In this document: positions 46,059 through 54,517 of the stretch, in pieces
How the letters are laid out: every line of letters begins with the position of its first letter
Position numbering within the stretch: the stretch's first letter is position 1
Assembly: GCF_900109515.1 (NCBI RefSeq)
Contig: NZ_FOBD01000006.1
Coordinates: 298,459-362,458, forward strand
Direction of reading: 5' to 3'
Length of the DNA stretch: 64,000 nucleotides
Source of the DNA: Paenibacillus sp. OK003
Lineage (GTDB): Bacteria > Bacillota > Bacilli > Paenibacillales > Paenibacillaceae
Notes under the pieces: model-generated
What the model saw: the letters and a program-made list of their open reading frames with translations, nothing else
Database searches by the model: none
What the model was told of the DNA's origin: nothing
Program-made: the position numbers and the translations under genes

Positions 46059-47333
46059 ATGAGAAAAAAACAAAAATATATCCTGCCCCTTGTCAGTATG
46101 CTGGTAATGTCCATCCTGCTGTCTGCCTGCGGCGGCGGGGATAACGCGGCATCAGGAGGGGGCGAATCCTCCGGTTCGGCCAAAGTAACAATCAGCTTCA
46201 TGCACTGGCGTGGAGAGGATGTGGAAGCACTGAACAAGACGATTGATGCGTTTGAAAAGGAAAATCAGAACATCCATGTGGAAATGCAGACTCTTCCTTC
46301 AGACCAATATCAATCCACTGTACAATCCAAAATCAGTGATGGTTCAGTTGGGGATGTATTTGCTTCCTTCCCTGGTGCACAGTTCGAAGCCTTCACCAAA
46401 GCCGGATTGTTCACTGATCTGACCGGATCGTCGTTTCTGTCTGCATACAATCCTAAGCTAATTGAAGCAGGCCAGCACGATGGCAAGCAATATGCAATCC
46501 CTTATCAACTTGTATATAACGATCCAATCTACAATGTGAAGCTGTTTGAAAAATACGGACTGACACCACCGACGGATTGGGAAGGCTTCCTGGCGCTTTG
46601 CCAGACGCTGAAAGACAACGGCATTATTCCGATTGCATTTGCTGGAGCGGACATTGGTCCGGGCCAATTCATGAATACGATGGTGATGAACAATGCACCG
46701 AGTGACGACATTTTTACCAAAGTGGAAGCCGGAGAGGCCAAACTGACGGATGAGTTTTGGGTGAAAACCTTAACTCAAATCAAAGAACTGAACGACAAAG
46801 GATACTTCCAGCAGGACGCACTGGGAACGAAAGACCCGGCAGCGGGAGCACTCTTTATCCAGGAGAAAGCAGCCATGCTGGCAAGCGGATCTTATCAGCT
46901 GGCTCAGAACAAGCTTCAAAATCCGAATCTGGAGCAGAAGCTGCTTGCACCGATTACGGTGAGTGCAGATCAAGCGAAGTATGAAGGTGTTCATACCACG
47001 ACATTTATGCTTGCGGTGAACAGCAAGTCCAAACACCCGGAAGAAGCGAAGAAGTTCATCGAATTCCTGAGCAATCCGGAAGTGGCTGGCGAATATGCCA
47101 ACCAGACGGGACAGAATGTAACGGTTAATGATGTGAAGTATGATACACCTGAGCTCCAGGTTGCCGGAGATTGGGCGAGCAAAAAGACCGTGTTCCAGCC
47201 ACGGTTCACTATCCTGAACGGAGATAATCAGAAAGCAGTGACGAATTCCATTCAGGCTGTACTGAGCGGCACTTCTCCTGAAGAAGCAGCGCAGCAAGCA
47301 CAGGCGATCATTGATCAGCATATCGGGAAATAA
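46059..47333 (+). CDS. CUT1-type sugar ABC transporter, solute-binding lipoprotein
   Basis: This 424-residue family-1 extracellular binding protein has a lipoprotein signal with lipobox LSAC followed by a Gly/Ser linker, then VTISFMHWRGEDVEAL and the two-lobe fold (LVYNDPIYNVKLFEKYGLTPPTDWEGF). Binding proteins of this type carry oligosaccharides or sugar derivatives. CAGGAGGT lies before the ATG. The two permease genes follow at 3 and 49 bases. No ATPase gene is present, so it probably uses a shared MsmX-type ATPase. Confidence 0.92.
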   Translation: MRKKQKYILPLVSMLVMSILLSACGGGDNAASGGGESSGSAKVTISFMHWRGEDVEALNKTIDAFEKENQNIHVEMQTLPSDQYQSTVQSKISDGSVGDVFASFPGAQFEAFTKAGLFTDLTGSSFLSAYNPKLIEAGQHDGKQYAIPYQLVYNDPIYNVKLFEKYGLTPPTDWEGFLALCQTLKDNGIIPIAFAGADIGPGQFMNTMVMNNAPSDDIFTKVEAGEAKLTDEFWVKTLTQIKELNDKGYFQQDALGTKDPAAGALFIQEKAAMLASGSYQLAQNKLQNPNLEQKLLAPITVSADQAKYEGVHTTTFMLAVNSKSKHPEEAKKFIEFLSNPEVAGEYANQTGQNVTVNDVKYDTPELQVAGDWASKKTVFQPRFTILNGDNQKAVTNSIQAVLSGTSPEEAAQQAQAIIDQHIGK

Positions 47334-47336
47334 ACG

Positions 47337-48209
47337 ATGAAGAACCGTATTCAGCTATCCCTGTTTTTGTTACCCGGGTTGCTGCTGTACGTTGCACTGT
47401 TCGTATTTCCTACATTGACGGGGCTGTTCTACTCCTTTACGGATTGGGACGGGGTATCCCCGTCGTATGCATTTGTAGGGCTGGATAATTACAAGGACAG
47501 TCTCAGCAGTATCGTATTTCGCAAAGCTTTTGGCAACAACGTCGAGTTCATGTTAACGGTTGTCATTGCGCAAACCTTTATTTCACTTGTTCTGGCGCTG
47601 CTTTTGGTACGTAACACAAAGACACGCATCGCGCTCCGGGCGCTCTATTTTCTGCCTGCGATTCTGTCCTCTGTATCGGTGGGTCTGATCTGGGCTTTTA
47701 TGTACGATCCTTCGATCGGGTTGATTAACTATGGATTGAACGAGGCAGGTATGGGGAGCATCGCCCACAACTGGATTGGTGATCCGAAGATCGCCATATA
47801 CTCAATTGCCGCGGTACAAGTCTGGGCGCATGCCGGGCAGATGATGATCGTGTTTATCGCAGGTCTGCAAGGCATTCCAGCGGAGCTGTATGAAGCAGCA
47901 CGTATGGATGGCGGCAGCAAATGGCAGGTATTCCGTACTGTGACCTGGCCGCTGCTTGCACCTTCGGCAACGATTGTTGTGGCCTATACGACGATTCAAT
48001 CGTTTAAGGCGTTTGACCTCATTTTCACCATGACGGACGGAGGCCCAAACTACGCTACTGAAATTTTGACGACATATATCTATCATACCGCCTTTGGCAG
48101 CTACTCATTTGGCCTCGCTTCTGCGGGTTCGATGATTTTCCTGGTTCTGCTCGCTTTGCTGACGTTATTGCAGTTCAAAGCGCTGCGTGCCGACCGGGTA
48201 AGCTATTGA
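47337..48209 (+). CDS. CUT1-type sugar ABC transporter permease 1
   Basis: This 290-residue permease has six membrane helices and the EAA loop (EAARMDGGSKWQVFRTVTWP) that docks the ATPase. It starts three bases after the binding-protein stop and is the MalF/UgpA-like partner of the next gene. Confidence 0.92.
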   Translation: MKNRIQLSLFLLPGLLLYVALFVFPTLTGLFYSFTDWDGVSPSYAFVGLDNYKDSLSSIVFRKAFGNNVEFMLTVVIAQTFISLVLALLLVRNTKTRIALRALYFLPAILSSVSVGLIWAFMYDPSIGLINYGLNEAGMGSIAHNWIGDPKIAIYSIAAVQVWAHAGQMMIVFIAGLQGIPAELYEAARMDGGSKWQVFRTVTWPLLAPSATIVVAYTTIQSFKAFDLIFTMTDGGPNYATEILTTYIYHTAFGSYSFGLASAGSMIFLVLLALLTLLQFKALRADRVSY

Positions 48210-48258
48210 TATTGTTGCTGGAGCATTTATCCTGCATAAGAGGCAGAAGGGAGTTCAC

Positions 48259-49074
48259 ATGTTTCTAAAGTGGTTCAACCGCCTGATTTTATTGATGTAC
48301 GCGCTGCTGATTATCGTGCCGTTGTACTTTGTATTTGTGTCATCGTTCAAAACGAGCAGCAACTTCTTCATCAGTCCATTTAGCTGGCCGGACCCGTTTA
48401 CGTGGGATAATCTCACTGGCATGTTCCGCAACCAGCCGATGTGGCAGTATTTCGGGAACAGTCTGGTCGTAACGCTGGGTACGGTTGCGATTGAGTTATT
48501 GCTCAGCAGCATGATTGCGTATGCCATTGTTCGCTGGGGTGGCAGCGTGGGCAAAATTGTGTTTGCTTTGTTCGTTGCAGGTCTAATCGTTCCTTCCCAA
48601 GTGAGCATGCTGCCGATCTATTCTCTGACGCGTACGCTCGGGTGGTCGGACAGTCTGACAGGACTCATTGTAGTATCAGCCGCGATGTTAATGCCGGTCT
48701 CCGTTTTTATGCTGACGGGCTTCATGCGTATGCTGAATACGGAAATACTGGAAGCGGGCAGTATGGATGGAGCAAGCGAGTGGAGGCTCTACACACGAAT
48801 CGCTTTGCCACTGGCTGCACCTTCTCTGGCAGCTACAGCTACGTTCCTGCTCGTGATGGTATGGAATGACTTGCTCATTCCGATGCTGATGCTCAGCAGT
48901 AAGTCCAAGCTGACGTTGCCACTCGCACTCATGCAGTTCCGCGGAGAATACGTGACGAACTATCCGATGATGCTCACCGGTGTGCTGGTAACAGCCATTC
49001 CGATGATCGTGCTATTCATTCTGCTACAGCGTTATTTTGTAGCAGGTCTGACAGCGGGTTCACTCAAGGGGTGA
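48259..49074 (+). CDS. CUT1-type sugar ABC transporter permease 2
   Basis: This 271-residue permease is MalG/UgpE-like, with six membrane helices and the EAA loop EAGSMDGASEWRLYTRIALP. AGAAGGGAG lies before the ATG. It completes the membrane part of the importer. The MFS gene follows 114 bases later. Confidence 0.92.
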   Translation: MFLKWFNRLILLMYALLIIVPLYFVFVSSFKTSSNFFISPFSWPDPFTWDNLTGMFRNQPMWQYFGNSLVVTLGTVAIELLLSSMIAYAIVRWGGSVGKIVFALFVAGLIVPSQVSMLPIYSLTRTLGWSDSLTGLIVVSAAMLMPVSVFMLTGFMRMLNTEILEAGSMDGASEWRLYTRIALPLAAPSLAATATFLLVMVWNDLLIPMLMLSSKSKLTLPLALMQFRGEYVTNYPMMLTGVLVTAIPMIVLFILLQRYFVAGLTAGSLKG

Positions 49075-49188
49075 GGTATGGGAAGAAGATCAACGGATAT
49101 GGGTATTTTACATTGATTTCTGGATCATTCTGCATAATAATGGTTTAGTGTCAGAATGACTACATAGAGATCAAGGGAGCTATAAGAC

Positions 49189-50406
49189 ATGAGCAAACTG
49201 GAAGTATTGCGGAATCCCAAGCAGCGCAAGCTGCTGTTCAGTGCCGGCATGAGCTGGCTGTTTGATGCCATGGAAGTCGGCATGATTTCCTTCATCGTGG
49301 CTGCACTCGCCAAGGAATGGAGTCTCAGTCCCGGACAAGTCGGGGTGCTTACGAGTATCAACTCCATCGGTATGGCGCTAGGTGCATTGCTTGCGGGGGC
49401 ACTTGCGGATCGTTTCGGGCGTAAAGCCATTTTGATGTGGACCCTACTGATCTTTACGATTGCTAGTGGCCTGTCAGCATTGGCGACCGGATTCGCCGTA
49501 TTGTGTGTACTGCGTCTGATTGCAGGTATCGGCCTCGGCGGGGAGCTGCCCGTTGCATCTACGTTGGTATCGGAGTCGATGCCTACGGCAGAACGTGGAC
49601 GTGCAGTTGTACTGCTGGAGAGTTTCTGGGCAGGTGGCTGGATTGTATCGGCACTCATTGCCAACTTTGTTATCCCGGAATATGGCTGGAGAATTGCTTT
49701 TGCCATTGGTGCCGTTCCGGCGTTCTACGCGCTGTATCTGCGCCGTGCCATTCAGGACCCGCCTCGTTACAAGAACAACACCAAGATTAAGAAAATCACG
49801 TTCCGCGAGAAGGTTGCGACGGTTTGGTCGGGCCCGCATCGCCGCACAACGTTGATGCTCTGGATCTTGTGGTTTACCGTCATTTTCTCCTATTATGGCA
49901 TGTTCTTATGGTTGCCATCGGTTGTTATGGCAAAAGGTTTTACGTTGGTCAAAAGCTTCCAGTACGTGCTGATTATGACGATCGCACAGCTGCCAGGTTA
50001 CTTCACAGCGGCGTACTTCATTGAGCGGTTTGGCCGCAAATTTGTACTTGTCGTTTATCTTACATTGACAGCAGTAAGTGCGATTGCTTTTGGACTGGCA
50101 ACAACGGAAGCGACGATCCTGACCGCAGGGATCTGTCTTTCCTTCTTCAATCTGGGAGCTTGGGGCGGTCTGTACGCATACAGCCCGGAATTGTACCCCA
50201 CTTCCGTTCGTTCAACAGGTGTGGGTCTTGCTACATCGGTAGGCCGGATTGGGGGCGTGCTTGCTCCATTGATGGTTGGTATGCTGGTTCAGCGTGAGGT
50301 CGCAATCAGCCTAATTTTCACGATTTTCTTCGTGACCATCCTCATTGGCGCTGCGGCTGTGCTGTTCCTGGGCCGGGAAACCAAGGGTCTGGAACTGGCC
50401 GAATAA
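49189..50406 (+). CDS. MFS transporter (sugar/aromatic acid porter type)
   Basis: This 405-residue transporter has 12 predicted helices and the MFS loop motif GALADRFGRKAI after helix 2, with a second copy (ERFGRKFV) in the other half, and SPELYPTSVRSTGVG as in the sugar-porter/AAHS groups. Its substrate is unknown. Placed after the ABC importer on the same strand, it may export a product such as sulfite or a sugar derivative, or import a related acid. A terminator follows. Confidence 0.88.
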   Translation: MSKLEVLRNPKQRKLLFSAGMSWLFDAMEVGMISFIVAALAKEWSLSPGQVGVLTSINSIGMALGALLAGALADRFGRKAILMWTLLIFTIASGLSALATGFAVLCVLRLIAGIGLGGELPVASTLVSESMPTAERGRAVVLLESFWAGGWIVSALIANFVIPEYGWRIAFAIGAVPAFYALYLRRAIQDPPRYKNNTKIKKITFREKVATVWSGPHRRTTLMLWILWFTVIFSYYGMFLWLPSVVMAKGFTLVKSFQYVLIMTIAQLPGYFTAAYFIERFGRKFVLVVYLTLTAVSAIAFGLATTEATILTAGICLSFFNLGAWGGLYAYSPELYPTSVRSTGVGLATSVGRIGGVLAPLMVGMLVQREVAISLIFTIFFVTILIGAAAVLFLGRETKGLELAE

Positions 50407-50494
50407 ATGTCAATAAATACAACGCAACTTTTGTGCGGGTCTGCCTGCCTACGACTATAACGGGGTGGATAAGCGGCAGAAGGTTGATACAAGA

Positions 50495-50537
50495 AGAGGC
50501 ATGACTATGGCGTGACCATGGGCTCATGTCTCTTTTT
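50495..50537 (+). terminator. Intrinsic terminator after the MFS gene
   Basis: AGAGGCATGA (50495-50504) pairs with TCATGTCTCT (50524-50533), followed by a T5 run. Confidence 0.75.
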
Positions 50538-50684
50538 GCTGTGGTTGGAGTGGATTTTCGCCTGCGCCATCGGTCGGATAGACGTCATTTTTTTGATATC
50601 CTATAATGACACTCGGGATGTAGGGCCGTGAGGATTCAGGGGGAAGAAGTGGGATCTGGATTCAGAAAAGTGGAGGTTAATGGA

Positions 50685-51746
50685 ATGATGAAGAACAAAA
50701 TTGAAATGGATCAAACGTGTGAAATGATTGAAAAGAATAGGATGAATGAGAAGAATAAAATGAATGAAAAGCAAATGATGAGTGGACAGAATAGCGTGTG
50801 TGAACGGATACGTGTGATTGAGGATGTCGGGATGAATGTGATGTACAGCTATAATGGCAACGATAGGATGAGTGAGATAAACGGGAGAGATGATGTGATT
50901 GATCTTACTCCTGTTAAAGAGATGAAAGAAATGAAACAGATGAAGATGACGAGTTATATCTACAGCCTAGATGAAGAGTTTAGATTAGATAACGGGGATG
51001 ATAGGCTTGATCTGCATGATTTGCACACAAGCACTGACCACATGGAGCCTATTACCATCAGCCGGAAAATCACCCATCGCAGAGGGAGAAAGGCTGGCAA
51101 AAGAGCAGGACGAGTCAGTGTGCTTCTCGGTGCCTTCGCGATAGCTCTCGGACTTACGATGGCAGCTCCGTCTGTGGGAGCACAGAAGCTGGAACAGGGC
51201 GTTCGCGGTGAACATGTGCTGCAATTGCAGGAGCAATTAAGCGAACTGGGGTATTTCAAAGCTGGATTGACCGGATATTACGGTTCTATTACCAAAGGCG
51301 CTGTCCGTAAGTTCCAACAGGCTCAGGGGCTGAGTGCGGATGGGATTGCAGGTCCGGCAACACTGAACAGACTGAACAAGAAGGCTGCAGCACAAGGTAA
51401 TACGCTGCGCCAGCTCGCGAAGCTGATTCATGGGGAAGCGCGCGGAGAATCCTTTGAAGGACAGGTCGCTGTAGGCGCGGTCGTATTGAACCGAGTGCAT
51501 TCGAATGCATTCCCGTCATCAATTCCGAAAGTAATTTTCCAAAAAGGGCAGTTCACAGCCATAGACGATGGACAGTTTAATACGAAGCCAACCCAGATTT
51601 CCTATCAAGCAGCTCGTAAAGCTTTGAATGGCACTGATCCGACACACGGAGCACTCTATTATTACAATCCGAAGATAGCGACGTCATTGTGGAGTAAGAG
51701 CAGACCAACGTTGCTTACGATTGGGCAGCATGATTTTACGCGGTGA
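50685..51746 (+). CDS. SleB-like spore cortex / cell wall hydrolase with N-terminal extension
   Basis: The C-terminal part has a PG_binding_1 domain (GVRGEHVLQLQEQLSELGYF ... GLSADGIAGPATLNRL) and a Hydrolase_2 (SleB) domain (KLIHGEARGESFEGQVAVGAVVLNRV; catalytic Glu in GEARGE). The signal peptide (RVSVLLGAFAIALGLTMAAP, cleavage near VGA) is preceded by about 145 residues of charged, Met-rich low-complexity sequence. GTGGAGG at 50670-50676 supports the ATG at 50685 and so translation of this extension. Later ATGs such as 51043 have no ribosome binding site. Confidence 0.85.
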   Translation: MMKNKIEMDQTCEMIEKNRMNEKNKMNEKQMMSGQNSVCERIRVIEDVGMNVMYSYNGNDRMSEINGRDDVIDLTPVKEMKEMKQMKMTSYIYSLDEEFRLDNGDDRLDLHDLHTSTDHMEPITISRKITHRRGRKAGKRAGRVSVLLGAFAIALGLTMAAPSVGAQKLEQGVRGEHVLQLQEQLSELGYFKAGLTGYYGSITKGAVRKFQQAQGLSADGIAGPATLNRLNKKAAAQGNTLRQLAKLIHGEARGESFEGQVAVGAVVLNRVHSNAFPSSIPKVIFQKGQFTAIDDGQFNTKPTQISYQAARKALNGTDPTHGALYYYNPKIATSLWSKSRPTLLTIGQHDFTR

Positions 51747-51782
51747 GTTAGGTAGAGGAGTCGTTTTATAGAATATAAGTTT

Positions 51783-51832
51783 TAAAACCCCGGTAGTGAG
51801 TGGCCGTTGAACGCTGATTCAATACCGGGGTT
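51783..51832. terminator. Probable terminator between convergent genes
   Basis: AACCCCGGTA (51784-51793) and TACCGGGGTT (51823-51832) are inverted repeats with a 29-base loop. T residues follow best on the minus strand, suiting the binding-protein gene that ends at 51901. Confidence 0.55.
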
Positions 51833-51900
51833 AATTCGTATGACATTAATAAAGATTATTAGCAATGGGTGGGTTTAATGTGCATAAACGAAACGCTTGA

Positions 51901-52926
51901 TTATTTGAAATTGAAAATGGACAAATATTCCGCATCGGATTCATTCTCATCCCTTTTACAGGGAGATATCACTTCCTGATTTAATTCAGTTATTCCCGTA
52001 TCTATTAATTCCTCCACAGACAGGCCTTCGCTTGCAAGTAACAAGGTCTCAATCATCTTAGCTCCCCATACACCCTCATTCTGCGAAATAACGGCGGATA
52101 GTTGACCATTAAGCAGCCCATTTTCACTGGTTGGGCTGTCACCGAGAGCGATCAAATGCCGCTTTAGGCCTTTTGCTTTCCAGATCAATGTAGAGGCAGA
52201 AACAGAAACGAAATCTAGCCCTATGATCGCGTTAAAGTGAGGGTGAGCATCAATCATGTTCTCCATATCAGTCATGGCTTGATCTTCGTTCCCTTGATTA
52301 TAATGAATCTCCAATATTTCGATGGCTGTTTCATTACGGATATAGTCAATAAACCCGTTTAGCCGCTGCTGCAAGCCATGCATCTCCTCTAAGCCATTCT
52401 CAACAAGAATCATGCCTTGATTATTTAGAAGCCTCGTTGTCGTCATCGCGAACTGACGGCCAGTACGATAGTTATCGGCACCCACATAAGCAGTTCGATT
52501 ACTGGATGGGGCATCCGATTCAAATGTGATTACAGGGATACCCGCAGCTTGTGCTTTATTAATTGCCGGAGTTAGTGCAGTAGCGTCCACAGGCGAAATG
52601 GCAATTCCATCCACATTTTGTTTGATCATGTTCTCCATGATACGGATTTGTTGTTCTGTATTTGCTTCATCCGGGGCATTCACCATTAGCGTGATATTGT
52701 GTTTGCCAGCAGACTCCGTTGCATCCATAGTAATCATTTCATACGTTGGATATGTCATCGGATAAATAATACCGAATGTTTTGCCATCTGTAGATGTCTC
52801 ATCGGAGGTAGTTACATTCATCGTTACAGCCTGCTGCTTCAGCTTCATATGGACTGAACCGGATGTAATAACCATTGGAAGGAGAAGCATTAGTTTGAGT
52901 AAGAATACAGATTTGACTTTATTCAT
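51901..52926 (-). CDS. Periplasmic-binding-protein-like sensor component (ribose-binding type)
   Basis: This 341-residue protein has a hydrophobic N-terminal signal/anchor without a lipobox Cys and a peripla_BP_4 fold (MIKQNVDGIAISPVDATALTPAINKAQAAGIPVITFESD; AIIGLDFVSVS). It overlaps the response regulator gene by eight bases. No transporter genes are in this operon, so it probably presents sugar to the adjacent YesM-type kinase, making a three-component sensor, as described for similar Firmicute cassettes. This role is inferred from context. Confidence 0.85.
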   Translation of the reverse strand: MNKVKSVFLLKLMLLLPMVITSGSVHMKLKQQAVTMNVTTSDETSTDGKTFGIIYPMTYPTYEMITMDATESAGKHNITLMVNAPDEANTEQQIRIMENMIKQNVDGIAISPVDATALTPAINKAQAAGIPVITFESDAPSSNRTAYVGADNYRTGRQFAMTTTRLLNNQGMILVENGLEEMHGLQQRLNGFIDYIRNETAIEILEIHYNQGNEDQAMTDMENMIDAHPHFNAIIGLDFVSVSASTLIWKAKGLKRHLIALGDSPTSENGLLNGQLSAVISQNEGVWGAKMIETLLLASEGLSVEELIDTGITELNQEVISPCKRDENESDAEYLSIFNFK

Positions 52927-54517
52927 ACATGGGCTCTTTTTTCTTATCTAATGGTCTGACCTGGAGTTCCTGAGATCCTTGAGCTCGGTATTCTCTTGGC
53001 GTAAAACCTGTTGTTTTCTTGAATATATTGGAAAAATAGTGAGAATCGTTGTAACCGACTTTATAAGCAATCTCAAAGGTCTTGTTGCTGGTTGTTTTCA
53101 GCAGTTCCTTGGCTTTCCCAATTCTGATTTGGGTTAGATACTCTGTTATGGTTTGACCGGTTTCCTGGCTAAAAATTTTGCTTAGATGACTTGGGCTGAT
53201 TCTAACATGTGCAGAAATCGTCTTTAACGAAACCTGTTCGTTATTATATTGGTGTGATACATATGCTTTAACCTGATCAATGACGTCACTGTATTTTCCA
53301 GAGGACTCTGCTCTTCTCTGCCATAATTGGTTGAGTAGAGAACATAGGTATTGGGCACATTCTTCCCAGCACGTAATTTTTTGGATCGTCTGCTGCAGGC
53401 ATGTAATGTTCTCATCTGGATGGGCACCCATTCGGAATAGTTGACTGGCCATGCGAAACGACTCCAGGGAAAGATCATTCAACAAATAAAAGCCATACAA
53501 GGAGGACTTCCAGTCGATGGACTGCAATGGAGCTGCAAACTCCCTCACAAAATGGTCACGCTCGTTAGGACTGCCGATTTTCAGAAATTCAAGAAAGCGA
53601 TTCCTGTCCAGAAAAAGGTTCATTTTCTCATCAAGGTTTACCTCACGGAGCGAGGCCTTGTTCTGAAGGGTGAGACGGGTAATATATTTGTCTTCATCCG
53701 CTTCCAAATACGAGACATGGATACCCTGCAGACGCTCCTGAGTGCTGCCAATGCCCAGGATGATGTTGCATTTGAACTCATGTTCAAGTTCCAATCGAAC
53801 CTGACCTCTGAGCTGCTCCAAATAGATGGATATGCTGTCATCAGAACTGCACTTGAGTAGAAGAACCAATTCTGTCCGGCTTCGAATATAGGGAAGAAGT
53901 TCTACGTGCGGGTCACGCGCTTCCTCCAGTATGTGAAGTATTTTATTCATTCGTGATTCCGAATCTTGAGAAGCATCTCTTAATTGCACGTCAAGAATGG
54001 CAATCGTGTAGAACCTGGCAGAGAGAGGTAGAGAGAGTCGTTTGGAAGATTCAATCGCATCGGTCGTACAGATGAGACCACCACACAAATCGGCAAGCAG
54101 TTTTTCTTTCGTTATCGTTCGGCTTGTCATTCGTTGTTGTTCTTCATCTATTTTCTGGCTGACCTTATGAAGGATCTGAATGAGTTCTGCAGCGCTAATT
54201 GGCTTCAGACAGTAATCGGTAACACCGAGCCTGATCGCCTCCTGGGCATAGCTGAATTCATCATGACCGCTCATGATAATGATTTTGATATCTGGCTTTT
54301 GTGTGCGTATGATGGAGGTAAGTTCTAAACCATTCATGAATGGCATTTTGATGTCAGTGATCAGAATATCGGGAGCCCATTCATCAATTAAGGGTAGAGC
54401 AAGCTCTCCATCGGGTGCATCCCCGCAATAATGAAAACCTTCTTTTTCCCAATCTACGCAGTTGCGTATATTTTCTCTGATCCCGATTTCGTCATCTACG
54501 ATCATCACCTTTTTCAA
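52919..54517 (-). CDS. YesN/AraC-type response regulator
   Basis: This 532-residue regulator has an N-terminal receiver (VMIVDDEIGIRENI; phospho-Asp in ILITDIKMPFMNG; Lys in CLKPIS), a middle region of about 280 residues, and a C-terminal AraC double helix-turn-helix (LKTISAHVRISPSHLSKIF; FEIAYKVGYNDSHYFSNIFK). The start is a TTG inside the end of the kinase gene, a 26-base overlap. It probably activates the divergent importer operon at 56570. Confidence 0.93.
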   Translation of the reverse strand: MKKVMIVDDEIGIRENIRNCVDWEKEGFHYCGDAPDGELALPLIDEWAPDILITDIKMPFMNGLELTSIIRTQKPDIKIIIMSGHDEFSYAQEAIRLGVTDYCLKPISAAELIQILHKVSQKIDEEQQRMTSRTITKEKLLADLCGGLICTTDAIESSKRLSLPLSARFYTIAILDVQLRDASQDSESRMNKILHILEEARDPHVELLPYIRSRTELVLLLKCSSDDSISIYLEQLRGQVRLELEHEFKCNIILGIGSTQERLQGIHVSYLEADEDKYITRLTLQNKASLREVNLDEKMNLFLDRNRFLEFLKIGSPNERDHFVREFAAPLQSIDWKSSLYGFYLLNDLSLESFRMASQLFRMGAHPDENITCLQQTIQKITCWEECAQYLCSLLNQLWQRRAESSGKYSDVIDQVKAYVSHQYNNEQVSLKTISAHVRISPSHLSKIFSQETGQTITEYLTQIRIGKAKELLKTTSNKTFEIAYKVGYNDSHYFSNIFKKTTGFTPREYRAQGSQELQVRPLDKKKEPMYE

